Shown: positions 17,363 to 26,168, counted from the stretch's first letter. The stretch: 64,000 bases of DNA from JBEGHD01 sp049334165 (GCA_049334165.1 JBEGHD010000011.1); one strand, 5' to 3'. The notes: generated by a model from the sequence alone, not told the origin. Made by a program: numbers and translations.

Positions 17363-18814
17363 CTATTCAGCTACTTTTTCTTTTTCCTCATCACTGTCTT
17401 CCGATTCTTTTGAAGAACCGAATAGTTCGTTGTCCTTGATAATTGTATCTACATAAGACGGAACCATTTCTTCCCAGCCGGTTTCATTGTTCTTCACCAT
17501 CTTCAATACATCGCGCGAGTGAATGTCGAGCACTTCCGGGTTGTAGTCTTTGATGTCAACAATGCGCTTGTTGTTGAGCAGGTAATCGTAAAGCGGTCGC
17601 AGTCGAGGGTGGATGGGCATGTTTTCGCTGTCGAGCAGTTTGCCGTCTTCCGTTTTCCATGGATAAAGATACATCTTGAGATCTCGAGAAAAGAGAATTC
17701 CAAAGGCTTCGAGAATTCCACCATTGAGGTTGCGGTAATACTTTTCATTGAAGACATCAATCAGGTTGTTGACACCCATGATTAAGCCCATTCGCTTCTT
17801 GGTGTACCTTGAGAAATACTCAACGAGCTTGAAGTATTTCATGTAGTTCGAGATCAAAACCGTTTGACCTAGTGAACAGAGAATATCGGCTCGATCGAGG
17901 AAGTCTTTCTCATCGATGTCTCCCTCGGCTTTTAGGTTGTTTAGTGTGATTTCAAACAAGACCTGAATGTTGTCGGGGTCCACTTTGTGTTCTTTCTCGA
18001 ACATGTTGTAGCCCTTCATAATCATGTCGATGTTCACTTTCGTCACTGGACGAAAGCTACCGCGAATAGCAAGAATATTTTTCTTGTAGAGCACATCTGC
18101 TGCCTGGAGGTTTCTGCCGTCAGGACTGAAAATCACCGCATCGGTCATGCCGTTTTTTACCAGTTGGAGACTGAGCAATCGGTTGTCAACATCATCAAAA
18201 TCAGGTCCGCTCATCTGCACCATATCGATTTCTACCTGGTCGCGACTGAGGTTGTCGTAGAGCGACTGGAGCAGTTCTTTTGGCTTTTTGTAAAAGAAGA
18301 AGCTACCGTAAATCAGGTTTACGCCAAGGACTCCGGCCGTGAGCTGTTGCAGAATCGCTTCATTTTCGTGAAAGCGAACGTGGATGATGACAGTGTTGGG
18401 TTCTTTCTCTGGTTTGGTTTGGAATTTAATCCCCAGCCAGCCATGGCCCTGAATGGTCTTTTGGAAATTGATTGTGGCGACAGTGTTGGCAAAAGAAAAG
18501 AATAGTTTGTTGGGGTGGTCTTTGCGGTCGAGGCGGTCTTCGATAAGGTGGAACTCATGGCCCAGCATTTTGAGAAGTCGCGACTTGCAAACGTAGCGAC
18601 CTTTCTCTTCCTTGCCATAGATAGCATCGCTAAAATCTTTGTCGTAAGCCGACATGGTTTTGGCGATTGTTCCGGAAGCGCCACCAGCTCTAAAAAAGTG
18701 ACGGACAACTTCCTGGCCCGCTCCGATCTCTGCGAAGGTTCCGTAAATGTCCTGGTTTAAATTGACGCGAAGTGCTTTTTGCTTCGCTGATAACACAACC
18801 CTGTCTAATTCCAA
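17363..18814 (-). CDS. conserved Bacteroidetes protein, unknown function
   Basis: Protein of 483 residues, without signal peptide or membrane segment. The N-terminal part (GTFAEIGAGQEVVRHFFRAG, GGASGTIAKTMSAYDKDFSD, CKSRLLKMLGHEF) is a pattern I recall from a family widespread in Bacteroidetes whose database names vary and are not trustworthy. The middle alternates hydrophobic strands and helices, and the tail is acidic (SSKESEDSDEEKEKVAE). The start is a TTG at 18814: a good Bacteroidetes promoter at 18834-18865 leaves only a short leader containing AAGGA just before it. Probably a cytoplasmic enzyme; I do not assign a reaction. Confidence 0.8.
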   Translation of the reverse strand: MELDRVVLSAKQKALRVNLNQDIYGTFAEIGAGQEVVRHFFRAGGASGTIAKTMSAYDKDFSDAIYGKEEKGRYVCKSRLLKMLGHEFHLIEDRLDRKDHPNKLFFSFANTVATINFQKTIQGHGWLGIKFQTKPEKEPNTVIIHVRFHENEAILQQLTAGVLGVNLIYGSFFFYKKPKELLQSLYDNLSRDQVEIDMVQMSGPDFDDVDNRLLSLQLVKNGMTDAVIFSPDGRNLQAADVLYKKNILAIRGSFRPVTKVNIDMIMKGYNMFEKEHKVDPDNIQVLFEITLNNLKAEGDIDEKDFLDRADILCSLGQTVLISNYMKYFKLVEYFSRYTKKRMGLIMGVNNLIDVFNEKYYRNLNGGILEAFGILFSRDLKMYLYPWKTEDGKLLDSENMPIHPRLRPLYDYLLNNKRIVDIKDYNPEVLDIHSRDVLKMVKNNETGWEEMVPSYVDTIIKDNELFGSSKESEDSDEEKEKVAE

Positions 18815-18833
18815 TGTCCTTGATGTTTTTTTA

Positions 18834-18865
18834 CAAAGTTAAACGCTTTGCGAGTTTAGTACAAA
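18834..18865 (-). promoter_or_regulatory. Bacteroidetes-type promoter of the 483-residue gene
   Basis: On the minus strand TTTG (18865-18862) and TAACTTTG (18841-18834) are 20 bases apart, a close consensus match. Transcription would start near 18827, about a dozen bases before the TTG codon at 18814. Confidence 0.7.
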
Positions 18866-18920
18866 ATTAGGCTTATTTTCACCCCTGAAGTCGAATCCTG
18901 TAAATAGATGAACGTCTTTT

Positions 18921-19685
18921 ATGGAAGTTACTTTTTTGGGAACGGGCACTTCGCAAGGTGTACCGGTTATTGCTTGTAATTGTGAAGTGTGTCAGTCTAA
19001 TGACTTTAAGGATAGTAGGTTGCGCACCTCAATCATGGTCTCTAATGGTGGCAAAAATGTGGTGATTGACAGCGGCCCGGATTTTCGAGCGCAAATGCTT
19101 CGCGAAAAAGTACAGTCGCTCGAAGCCATTGTTTTTACACACGAACACAAGGATCACATTGCCGGAACAGATGACGTAAGGGCTTTTAACTTTAAGCAAA
19201 AAAAGGACATGGATCTCTACGCCACACCGGCTGTCGAGAAAGCTCTGAAGCGTGAGTTTTACTATGCTTTTGGCGAAAAAAAATATCCCGGTGTTCCGTT
19301 GCTCAACATCGTAAACATAGATAAAGAAACCAGTTTTGAAGTTGCTGACTTAACCTTTAAGCCTCTGGAAGTAATGCATTACAAAATGCCTGTTTTGGGG
19401 TTTCGGATTGGAGATTTTGCGTACATCACAGATGCGAAAACCATAGCTCCCGAGGAATACGAGAAGCTTCGCGGAGTGAAAGTTTTGGTTTTGAATGCGC
19501 TCAGAAAGGAAGAGCACTTGTCGCATTTAAACCTTGAGGAGGCTATTGAAATTGTTAAAGACCTAAAACCAGAAAAGGCTTATTTCACGCACATAAGTCA
19601 CCTGATGGGCACTCATGAAGAGGTATCCCAAGAGCTTCCAGAAAATATTTCTATTGCTCACGATGGATTGAAGATTTCCGTTTGA
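18921..19685 (+). CDS. MBL-fold metallo-hydrolase, PhnP-like
   Basis: Metallo-beta-lactamase-fold hydrolase of 254 residues. The start MEVTFLGTGTSQGVPVIACN followed by CxxC (NCEVCQ) and RLRTS is typical of the branch containing phosphoribosyl cyclic phosphodiesterase PhnP and related enzymes. The metal site FTHEHKDHIAG (HxHxDH, about residues 73-82) is intact, with downstream ligands in MHYK, ITDAK and THISH. Substrate cannot be stated; the CxxC near the N-terminus suggests a structural zinc as in PhnP. No phn genes are nearby. The acyltransferase gene starts 21 bases after its stop. Confidence 0.88.
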   Translation: MEVTFLGTGTSQGVPVIACNCEVCQSNDFKDSRLRTSIMVSNGGKNVVIDSGPDFRAQMLREKVQSLEAIVFTHEHKDHIAGTDDVRAFNFKQKKDMDLYATPAVEKALKREFYYAFGEKKYPGVPLLNIVNIDKETSFEVADLTFKPLEVMHYKMPVLGFRIGDFAYITDAKTIAPEEYEKLRGVKVLVLNALRKEEHLSHLNLEEAIEIVKDLKPEKAYFTHISHLMGTHEEVSQELPENISIAHDGLKISV

Positions 19686-19706
19686 CTGAAATCTTAATTT
19701 TGCCAC

Positions 19707-20615
19707 ATGTTGAGTCGCGTGCTTTATTACTGCATTTTACTTCCCGTCAGCTGGTTGCCGATGTGGATTCTTCTGAGAGTTTCGGACGTGTTCTCAGCAT
19801 TTCTATTTTACATTTTCCCGTATCGGAAAAAGGTTATCGTGACAAATCTGAGAAATTCATTTCCAGAAAAGTCAGACGGAGAAATCCGAAAAATAATGAG
19901 GAAGTTCTACACCCATTTTTGCGACCTGCTACTCGAAACAGTAAAGGGTTTTTCGATGTCTTATTCCGAAGCTTCAAAAAGAATGGTTTCCAAAGATCGA
20001 CAGGTGGTCGACAAATATGCGGAAGCTGGTCGCCATTGTTTGGTTGTCTGTGGGCATTTTGGAAATTGGGAGCTGTTGGTGCTTGCCTCGAAATCGGTAA
20101 TGAAGGGAACATTACTCGGTATTTACAAAAAGCTCAACGATCCTTTTTTCGAGAGAAAAATGAAGCACATAAGGGGTAGATACGGCACAGCACTGCTCAA
20201 CACAGAAGAGTTTAAGAATAAGTTCAGAGAGTACTTGAATCACGATGAGCGTTATGTTCTCGCCCTGATAATGGATCAGGCACCGTTCAAAAAGAGGCGT
20301 GCGTACTGGACTACTTTTTTAAATCAGGATACGCCTGTGCTTTTCGGACCTGAGCGTTACGCAAAAGAATACGACCTGCCCGTGGTTTATGGCAAGATTG
20401 CAAAAGTGAAACGTGGATATTACGAAGTGAGCTTTGAAGATTTAGTTCCAGAACCGCGAGAAACGGAGTATGGTGAAATCACCGAGAAGATGACGCGTAG
20501 ATTAGAGAAAGATATCATCGATCAGCCAGAACACTGGCTTTGGAGCCACAAGCGCTGGAAGCACACCCGACCTCCGGAGCACGAGCTTAAGCAGTTTACG
20601 AGATCGCAAGAGTGA
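19707..20615 (+). CDS. LpxL/HtrB-like lysophospholipid acyltransferase
   Basis: Inner-membrane-associated acyltransferase of 302 residues, probably adding a secondary acyl chain to lipid A. An N-terminal hydrophobic anchor (VLYYCILLPVSWLPMWILL, about 4-22) is followed by a basic segment (YRKKVIVTNLRNSFPE). The catalytic HxxxxE motif is seen in GHFGNWE (His about 117), with LIMDQAPFKK and GPERYAKEYDLPVV further on, and the C-terminal PEHWLWSHKRWKHTRP signature of the LpxL group. It follows the MBL gene closely and is probably co-transcribed. Exact lipid substrate is inferred from family. Confidence 0.9.
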   Translation: MLSRVLYYCILLPVSWLPMWILLRVSDVFSAFLFYIFPYRKKVIVTNLRNSFPEKSDGEIRKIMRKFYTHFCDLLLETVKGFSMSYSEASKRMVSKDRQVVDKYAEAGRHCLVVCGHFGNWELLVLASKSVMKGTLLGIYKKLNDPFFERKMKHIRGRYGTALLNTEEFKNKFREYLNHDERYVLALIMDQAPFKKRRAYWTTFLNQDTPVLFGPERYAKEYDLPVVYGKIAKVKRGYYEVSFEDLVPEPRETEYGEITEKMTRRLEKDIIDQPEHWLWSHKRWKHTRPPEHELKQFTRSQE

Positions 20616-20630
20616 TTTTATTAGTGGGTT

Positions 20631-20975
20631 GGAGTCCCAGAGGGACGACATTCTAATAGCCCATGATTTAAACCCTAGGTTTCGGATGAGTAGTTGTAAG
20701 CCAGGTGTCGCAGGTATGGCCGACATCAACGAAAAGACATCAATTTATTTTTTTCGGCCATGTCTACGACATTTTCTTTCATTGGGTGTCCCTAAACCCG
20801 AAGGTTGAAACCATCGGCTACGATGTGAATCGTGCCGATGGCACTTTGTTGCTATTTAATTTTGAATTGATGAATGCCATTAGTGGCAGTCGCCACGGAC
20901 GACTGTGTAGCCGCGGGTTTTAACCCGCGGTTCAATCCAGGTTGTAAGCAAAGTGCCGTAGGTACGACCGACATT
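20631..20975. repeat. cluster of palindromic repeats upstream of the Y1 transposase
   Basis: Several degenerate copies of a hairpin unit ending in a GACGACAT or GACCGACAT-like motif lie between the acyltransferase gene and the transposase. They include a stretch at 20631-20657, another at 20700-20727, the 92-bp copy at 20754-20845, and CCGCGGGTT/AACCCGCGG (20911-20930) followed by a further copy to 20975. No plausible gene occurs in 20616-21048. Confidence 0.7.
20754..20845 (+). repeat. 92-bp direct repeat, left copy
   Basis: Begins TCGGCCATGTCTACGACA and ends GTGCCGATGGCACT. It matches 21558-21649 with four substitutions. The central palindrome is less perfect here (CCGAAGGTTG rather than CCGATGGTTA) than in the right copy. 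Confidence 0.9.
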
Positions 20976-21048
20976 TTTGTTACTTCTTCATTTGATTTTC
21001 AGTGGTTAAAACCCGAAATTGAAGGGATTAATCTAAGATGTTTGAACT

Positions 21049-21510
21049 ATGGCAAATACCTACCACCAAATCTATGTGCATTCAATTTATGGAGTAAAAT
21101 ACCGTAGTGCATGTATTGGAGAAGACTGGCAAGATCAATTGTTTCACGTAATCGGAAATCTGATCAATGAAACTGGCTGTCAGTCTGTAATAACTAATGG
21201 AGTTTCGGACCATGTTCATTCATTATTCGCTCTATCCTCTAAAGTTTCGGTGGCTGAGGTGATGAAGTCAGTCAAAGCAAAATCATCCAAATGGATCAAT
21301 GAAAATGGATTTCTAGGGTCAAAGTTTGAATGGCAAAAAGGATACGGAGTTTTTTCGCACAGTAAAAATCAATTAAAGGATGTTTACAGTTACATCCAGA
21401 ATCAGGATGAGCATCATAAGAAGACGAACTTTAGAGACGAATACTTGAGTTTTCTCAAAAGGTATGATGTGGATTTTGACGAGAAATATATTTTTCAGGA
21501 ACTACAATGA
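21049..21510 (+). CDS. IS200/IS605-type (Y1_Tnp) transposase TnpA
   Basis: Small HUH single-strand transposase of 153 residues. It starts MANTYHQIYVHSIYGVKYRS, has an intact His-hydrophobe-His metal motif in SDHVHSLF (about residues 54-61) and the family segment KFEWQKGYGVFSHSKNQLKDV. The catalytic tyrosine is probably the one in YSYIQNQDEHHKK (about 120). The C-terminus FLKRYDVDFDEKYIF is typical of the Bacteroidetes branch. Unlike the RAYT copy at 16.3 kb the gene looks complete, with ATG and both histidines. No accessory TnpB gene is present. Confidence 0.88.
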   Translation: MANTYHQIYVHSIYGVKYRSACIGEDWQDQLFHVIGNLINETGCQSVITNGVSDHVHSLFALSSKVSVAEVMKSVKAKSSKWINENGFLGSKFEWQKGYGVFSHSKNQLKDVYSYIQNQDEHHKKTNFRDEYLSFLKRYDVDFDEKYIFQELQ

Positions 21511-21557
21511 GTTACACAGGCAAATCCATTTTTGACCAATCAGCTCAATGGTTATTG

Positions 21558-21649
21558 TCGGCCATGTCTACGACATTTTCTTTCATTGGGTGGCCCTAAA
21601 CCCGATGGTTAAAACCATCGGCTACAATGTGAATCGTGCCGATGGCACT
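21558..21649 (+). repeat. 92-bp direct repeat, right copy
   Basis: Right-hand partner of 20754-20845, starting 48 bases after the transposase stop. Contains the perfect hairpin CCGATGGTT-AA-AACCATCGG (21602-21621) and GTGCCGATGGCAC. Confidence 0.9.
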
Positions 21650-21763
21650 CTCCTTTCATAGGCCAGGACACATTAAAAATGTCACTACGACTCTTCAAAA
21701 TTGAATCGTTTCCTGTTGGTTAAAAACCATTGACCTCTTCTTTTTTCTTCGGACATTTGCCAG

Positions 21764-23041
21764 ATGGAATCTACACCGCTGGCAGAACGAATGCGTCCCG
21801 AATCGCTTGATGATTACCTCGCTCAGGGACATCTCACTGGAAAAACTTCCGTTCTCAGAAAAGTCATCGAGTCGGGAACTGTTCCTTCGATGATCCTATG
21901 GGGACCTCCGGGAGTGGGGAAGACCACCCTCGCCACTATCATTTCGCAAACGCTCGACCGACCTTTTTACACCCTAAGCGCGATCAACTCGGGAGTGAAA
22001 GACATCCGCGAAGTGATCGATCGGGTCAAAAAACAAGGGATGTTTGGTGGGCACAATGCGATTTTATTTATCGATGAGATTCACCGCTTCAGCAAGTCGC
22101 AGCAGGACTCGTTGCTCGGTGCAGTAGAAAAGGGTCTGATCACTTTGATTGGAGCCACTACTGAAAATCCGTCTTTCGAAGTGATTTCGGCACTGCTTTC
22201 CAGAAGTCAGGTTTATGTCTTGAAGCCTTTCGGAAAAGACGATCTTCTTCAATTGATCGATAGGGCTATGAAGAAAGACAAGTGGCTTGCTGATTACGAT
22301 ATTACCCTGAAAGAAACCGATGCCCTGCTCAAGCTTTCAGGGGGCGATGCTCGAAAGTTGCTAAACGTTTTTGAGCTTGTGGTGAGTTCAGCAGGAGGGA
22401 AGAAGGTGGAGATCAACGACAAAATGGTGCAGGAAGTCGTGCAACAAAACATGTCGATGTACGACAAAACCGGAGAGATGCACTACGATGTGATTTCGGC
22501 TTTCATCAAATCGATTCGAGGAAGCGATCCCAATGCTGCAGTTTATTACCTGGCGCGGATGGCTGAAGGTGGAGAAGATCCAAAATTCATTGCTCGCAGA
22601 ATGCTCATCCTCGCCAGTGAAGACATCGGACTTGCAAATCCAACAGCACTCGTGATGGCCAACACCACCTTCGATGCCGTTTCGAAAATCGGCTGGCCTG
22701 AAAGCAGAATCATTCTCTCACAGTGCGCCATCTATCTGGCCACTTCGCCAAAGAGCAACTCAGCTTACGCTGCGATCAACGATGCACAGCAGATCGTCAG
22801 ACAGACTGGAAACCTCGGCATCCCACTGAACATTCGAAACGCTCCTACTCAGCTGATGCAGGATCTCGGCTATGGCGAAAACTACAAGTACAGCCACAAC
22901 TATGAGGGGAATTTTAAGGACCAGGAATTTATGCCGGAGGAGCTTTCAGGCAAGAAAATCTATCAGCCGGGCAACAACAAACGAGAAGAAGGATTGCTGG
23001 CTTCTCTAAAAGCCATGTGGAAAAATCGCTACCGTTACTAG
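21764..23041 (+). CDS. rarA: replication-associated recombination protein A (AAA+ ATPase)
   Basis: AAA+ ATPase of 425 residues (RarA/MgsA, related to eukaryotic WRNIP1) acting at stalled replication forks. It opens with PLAERMRPESLDDYLAQGHL, then Walker A GPPGVGKTT (about residues 47-55), Walker B LFIDEIHRF (about 103-111), sensor 1 GATTENPSFE and the arginine-finger region LLSRSQVY. The C-terminal tetramerisation domain has AVYYLARMAEGGEDP, FIARRMLILASEDIGLANP and NIRNAPTQLMQDLGYG. Length is normal. Its stop overlaps the stop of the convergent subtilisin gene by four bases. Confidence 0.96.
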   Translation: MESTPLAERMRPESLDDYLAQGHLTGKTSVLRKVIESGTVPSMILWGPPGVGKTTLATIISQTLDRPFYTLSAINSGVKDIREVIDRVKKQGMFGGHNAILFIDEIHRFSKSQQDSLLGAVEKGLITLIGATTENPSFEVISALLSRSQVYVLKPFGKDDLLQLIDRAMKKDKWLADYDITLKETDALLKLSGGDARKLLNVFELVVSSAGGKKVEINDKMVQEVVQQNMSMYDKTGEMHYDVISAFIKSIRGSDPNAAVYYLARMAEGGEDPKFIARRMLILASEDIGLANPTALVMANTTFDAVSKIGWPESRIILSQCAIYLATSPKSNSAYAAINDAQQIVRQTGNLGIPLNIRNAPTQLMQDLGYGENYKYSHNYEGNFKDQEFMPEELSGKKIYQPGNNKREEGLLASLKAMWKNRYRY

Positions 23042-24699
23042 CGCTTTAGGACTTTTGTCACGAAAGTTTCCGAATCACTTTTCACTCTGACAAAGTAAGT
23101 GCCGGTTGGCAATTTGCTTCCGTCAATTGAAATTCGACTGACGTCACCGGGAAGGCATTCGTGACTTGTTTCCGTTGCTACTTTTCTACCAGCAAGGTCA
23201 AAGAATTCGACTTCGATGGAATGCGCATTTTCCCATTTCACTGCGACCTGAAATGCGTTTCCAAAAGGATTAGGATAGACAGCTACGCCCTCTTGCAGGT
23301 TTAGCTCTGGTACTGAAGTGTCGTTCGGCAGTGATTCGTGAGCGAGCCAAGCATTGGGAATTCCATAGCCGAGCGAATCGTTTGGGTTGGTGAAGTGAGT
23401 AGCGCTTTCTTCCAGCGCTCCCAGAATGGTCATGTTGTTTTGTTGATAGTGCGCCTGCCACAGACAAGCTGCAACTCCAGCCAAAATCGGGCTGGAAAAA
23501 GAAGTCCCGTTTCCGGTTTGCACACCACCGTCAAAGTTGCAGATCACACTCTGGTAGCCTTGAGAAACAAGGTTTGGTTTCACTCTGCCATCACTCGTGG
23601 GTCCAAATGAACTAAAGAAAATGTGTGTACTGTCCGCAGCAACAGCTCCTACAGTGAGGGCACTGTCGGCATCTGCAGGAGCGGTGATGTAGTGCCAATC
23701 GGAAGCTCCGCTGTTTCCCGCACTGGTCACCACCAGGATTCCTCTCGATGCTGCAATGTCGGCTGCTCTGGAAATTCGAGTTGTGTTTCCGTCCATGTCA
23801 GCGTACGTGTGGTTTTGAGTGGTATCGTCAAAAGTGCTGTAGCCCAGCGAAGAGTTGATGATGTCCACGCCAAGACTATCTGCATATTCGGCAGCAACCA
23901 CCCAGTTGTCTTCTTCGGTTACATACTCCGAAACAGAGTTTTCCGTGCGCATTAGGTAGTAAGAAGCTTTGGGAGCTGTTCCGATTATTGAGTCGGTGAG
24001 AAAACCGGCCATGGTGCTCAACACGTAAGTTCCGTGCGAGCTGCCGTGGTAAACATCGTTGTCGCCATCCACAAAATCGCGAGTGCCGAGCAACCTGTTT
24101 TCTTCGTAGAGATCGTCAAAGACAGCCAGGTTGTTGACCTCCGTGAATCCGGCATCCAAAACAGCAATTTGCATTCCCTCACCGCGAAAGCCTGCATCGT
24201 GAAGTAAATGTCCGTTGTGCATAGCGATTTGATTAAAAGAAGGTCCGTAATCGCTTTCGGGCCAGGCAAACTGGCAGCTTCTGTTGGATGGCTGCGTTGC
24301 GAATTTATCATTAAGACTTTCGTCCACTTCGTCATTCTCCACCATTTTATAACTGCTGATAAAAGGCAGCATGAGAGCTTCTTCCAATCCAGCTTGATCG
24401 GTGGCAATGGTAGCCGCATTAAACCATTTTGAATGATGAATAATTTCAACTCCGTCAATCGCTTCCAACTGACTCAGGTAGCTCGGATCCACTGGGAGAT
24501 CAAGCTCTGTGATAGCGATGTCGTATCGCTCGCGCCTTTCAATGGCGCGCTCCGATAAAAACTCCTCCGGCTGATCGATGGAGTAAGGCGTGTTTTCTTT
24601 ATCTGTGAAAAACACCAAATATTTTCCCGGCTCCGTCTGCGAAAAAAGGGTGCTTGATGTTAGAAGTAAGAGTAGTGTAAGAGCAGTTGGGATGCGCAT
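23038..24699 (-). CDS. secreted S8 subtilisin-like protease with T9SS sorting domain
   Basis: Secreted serine protease of 553 residues. A signal peptide (about 1-20, LTLLLLLTSSTLFSQ) precedes a short pro-region. The catalytic triad is Asp in IAVLDAGF (about 180), His in SSHGTYVLSTMAG (about 218) and Ser in GTSFSSPILAGVA (about 400). The last 80 residues form a T9SS type A sorting domain (VAVYPNPFGNAF, FDLAGRKVA, LPTGTYFVRVKS), so the enzyme should cross the outer membrane through the gliding/PorSS machinery and be anchored or released outside. Its role is probably extracellular protein breakdown. Gene stands alone; its 3' end overlaps that of rarA. Confidence 0.93.
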   Translation of the reverse strand: MRIPTALTLLLLLTSSTLFSQTEPGKYLVFFTDKENTPYSIDQPEEFLSERAIERRERYDIAITELDLPVDPSYLSQLEAIDGVEIIHHSKWFNAATIATDQAGLEEALMLPFISSYKMVENDEVDESLNDKFATQPSNRSCQFAWPESDYGPSFNQIAMHNGHLLHDAGFRGEGMQIAVLDAGFTEVNNLAVFDDLYEENRLLGTRDFVDGDNDVYHGSSHGTYVLSTMAGFLTDSIIGTAPKASYYLMRTENSVSEYVTEEDNWVVAAEYADSLGVDIINSSLGYSTFDDTTQNHTYADMDGNTTRISRAADIAASRGILVVTSAGNSGASDWHYITAPADADSALTVGAVAADSTHIFFSSFGPTSDGRVKPNLVSQGYQSVICNFDGGVQTGNGTSFSSPILAGVAACLWQAHYQQNNMTILGALEESATHFTNPNDSLGYGIPNAWLAHESLPNDTSVPELNLQEGVAVYPNPFGNAFQVAVKWENAHSIEVEFFDLAGRKVATETSHECLPGDVSRISIDGSKLPTGTYFVRVKSDSETFVTKVLKR

Positions 24700-24773
24700 G
24701 GGGAGAACTTTAAAAAATTAACTATTGCAATTTATAAGTCAGTTTGAAGATCAATTCGAGGGCAAGCCGATTG

Positions 24774-24884
24774 TCGAGCGGAGTCGAGACATGCAGGTCA
24801 GGATGTTTTATAGCTTCAAGAATGAGATCTTATTGAAGATGAACCGAGGTTTTCTCTTGCGGGCACTCTCTCGACTCCGCTCGA
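24774..24884. repeat. inverted repeat in the S8-MORN gene spacer
   Basis: TCGAGCGGAGTCGAGA (24774-24789) is repeated in perfect inversion as TCTCGACTCCGCTCGA (24869-24884), with 79 bases between. Each arm is itself partly self-complementary. Similar short palindromes are scattered in many Bacteroidetes genomes. No gene is credible in 24700-24955. Confidence 0.75.
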
Positions 24885-24955
24885 GATCCGGCCTACACAC
24901 CTTCTAAAAACCAATACTTCAAACACCTTAATCTTTCTGACTATCAGACTTGCAT

Positions 24956-25981
24956 TTAATTTTCAATCGTTTCCACGAGTTCGCCTTCTTCATAAATTTC
25001 TGTTTTCATCAGGCGGCCCTCTTCATTGAAATATACAAACTCGCCATCAGGTTCACCCATGTAGTATTCGCCTTCCACGCGAACTTGTTGCCCCACTAGC
25101 TTTTCTTTCCACTGCATTTCGCTCCCCGGACCTTCTGCCTGGGTTTGCACTTTTTTAAACTCCCCCTGATCGTACCACTCGGTGAACATGCCGTGCTTCT
25201 TTCCGTCTTTGTAGCGATACTCACTCTTGGGAATATCGGTAAGATAGTAATCCAGAAAAGTACCGTTCATGTATTGTTTTTTCTTGATTTTGCCATCCTC
25301 ATAAAGCAGGATCAGTCGAATGCGGCCGTCTTTGTGGTACTCAATCCACTGGCCTTCCTGAATTCCTTTTTCGTAGCGTCCCTCGAGCTGTTTTTGCCCG
25401 TTTTCAAAGTAGTAGACAAATTCGCCATCGTACTTGTCGTCCACGCTTTGGCCTTCGATTTTTGGCTTGCCGTTGTCGTAGTACATCGTCCAGCTTCCCT
25501 GGCGCTGATCATTTTCGTAAGTCGATTCTTCCAGCAATTCACCGCTTGGGTAGTAGAGTTTCACCGGACCGTGGGCCATGTCGTTTTTATACTGCTCCAC
25601 ACGTACCAGCTTACCATCGCGGTTGTAAAATCTCCATTCGCCTGTTTTCTTCTGGTTCACGTAGCGACCTTCCGATTGGAGCATTCCGTTTCGGTAGTAG
25701 GTTTTTCCTTCTACCACTGTGTGACCTTCTACAAACTCGTGACGCGCCATTAGCTCGCCCGATTCGTAGTAGTATTTAAAAACACCAAAGGGTTTGTCGT
25801 TCTTGAACTGACCAGAGTAGTAGAGGCTTCCGTCTTCGTAAACCCGGATCCATTCGCCTTGCTTGCCATTGGCATTTTCCACGTTGTAGTCCACACCGGC
25901 CTCACCTTCTGGAAGGTCGGGTTGCGCAAAAGCGAGAAGAGAAGTAAAAAGGAAAGAGAGAGTTAAAATCGTTGTTCGCAT
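24956..25981 (-). CDS. secreted MORN_2/YwqK-type repeat protein
   Basis: Protein of 341 residues with a signal peptide (MRTTILTLSFLFTSLLAFAQ). The rest is built of about a dozen repeats of roughly 22 residues with the pattern Tyr-x-x-Gly-x-hydrophobic, then G.W..Y, for example FKNDKPFGVFKYYYESGELM and YENDQRQGSWTMYYDNGKPK. These are MORN variant (MORN_2) repeats as in YwqK-like proteins, giving an elongated beta sheet. No catalytic motif is visible and no toxin partner lies beside it, so the antitoxin label sometimes attached to this repeat is not supported. Probably periplasmic or surface-exposed with a binding or structural role. Confidence 0.82.
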   Translation of the reverse strand: MRTTILTLSFLFTSLLAFAQPDLPEGEAGVDYNVENANGKQGEWIRVYEDGSLYYSGQFKNDKPFGVFKYYYESGELMARHEFVEGHTVVEGKTYYRNGMLQSEGRYVNQKKTGEWRFYNRDGKLVRVEQYKNDMAHGPVKLYYPSGELLEESTYENDQRQGSWTMYYDNGKPKIEGQSVDDKYDGEFVYYFENGQKQLEGRYEKGIQEGQWIEYHKDGRIRLILLYEDGKIKKKQYMNGTFLDYYLTDIPKSEYRYKDGKKHGMFTEWYDQGEFKKVQTQAEGPGSEMQWKEKLVGQQVRVEGEYYMGEPDGEFVYFNEEGRLMKTEIYEEGELVETIEN

Positions 25982-26065
25982 GTTGTAAAATCAAGTCTCG
26001 TAAATTTAAACAAATAAAGGGCAAAGATATTATACAACCAGTACCCGAGGCCGGCAGAAGTTTAT

Positions 26066-26073
26066 TACTTTTG
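26066..26073 (+). promoter_or_regulatory. possible -7 element upstream of mdh
   Basis: TACTTTTG fits TAnnTTTG and lies about 95 bases before the mdh start. No clear TTTG is seen at the expected -33 spacing, so this is only a candidate. Confidence 0.3.
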
Positions 26074-26168
26074 TCCGGCAGGCCATAGGCAAAGCGGACA
26101 AGAGTTTAGCTGCCTTTCGGCTGGTTTGAAGATCAATTTTTAATCCATTTTAAAAAACGATAGAAAAC

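Larger units (their letters stand above)
20754..21649 (+). mobile_element. Y1 transposase element with 92-bp flanking direct repeats
   Basis: A single transposase gene (21049-21510) is bracketed by two nearly identical 92-base repeats at 20754-20845 and 21558-21649. I count four differences between them. Each repeat contains hairpins such as CCGATGGTT/AACCATCGG and GTGCCGATGGCAC. The organisation is that of an IS200-like or REP-type element mobilised as single-stranded DNA by hairpin recognition. Exact ends are uncertain. Confidence 0.65.

Noticed and set aside
19682..20179. Open frame of 165 codons overlapping the acyltransferase gene
   Set aside because: It is in a different frame of a clear LpxL-family gene and has no similarity to a protein family.
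24725..24907. Sixty-codon frame in the S8-MORN spacer
   Set aside because: It lies across a perfect inverted repeat and shows no coding character or ribosome-binding site.
24956..25981. MORN_2 protein as an antitoxin
   Set aside because: It has a signal peptide and no adjacent toxin; the YwqK antitoxin label comes only from the repeat.
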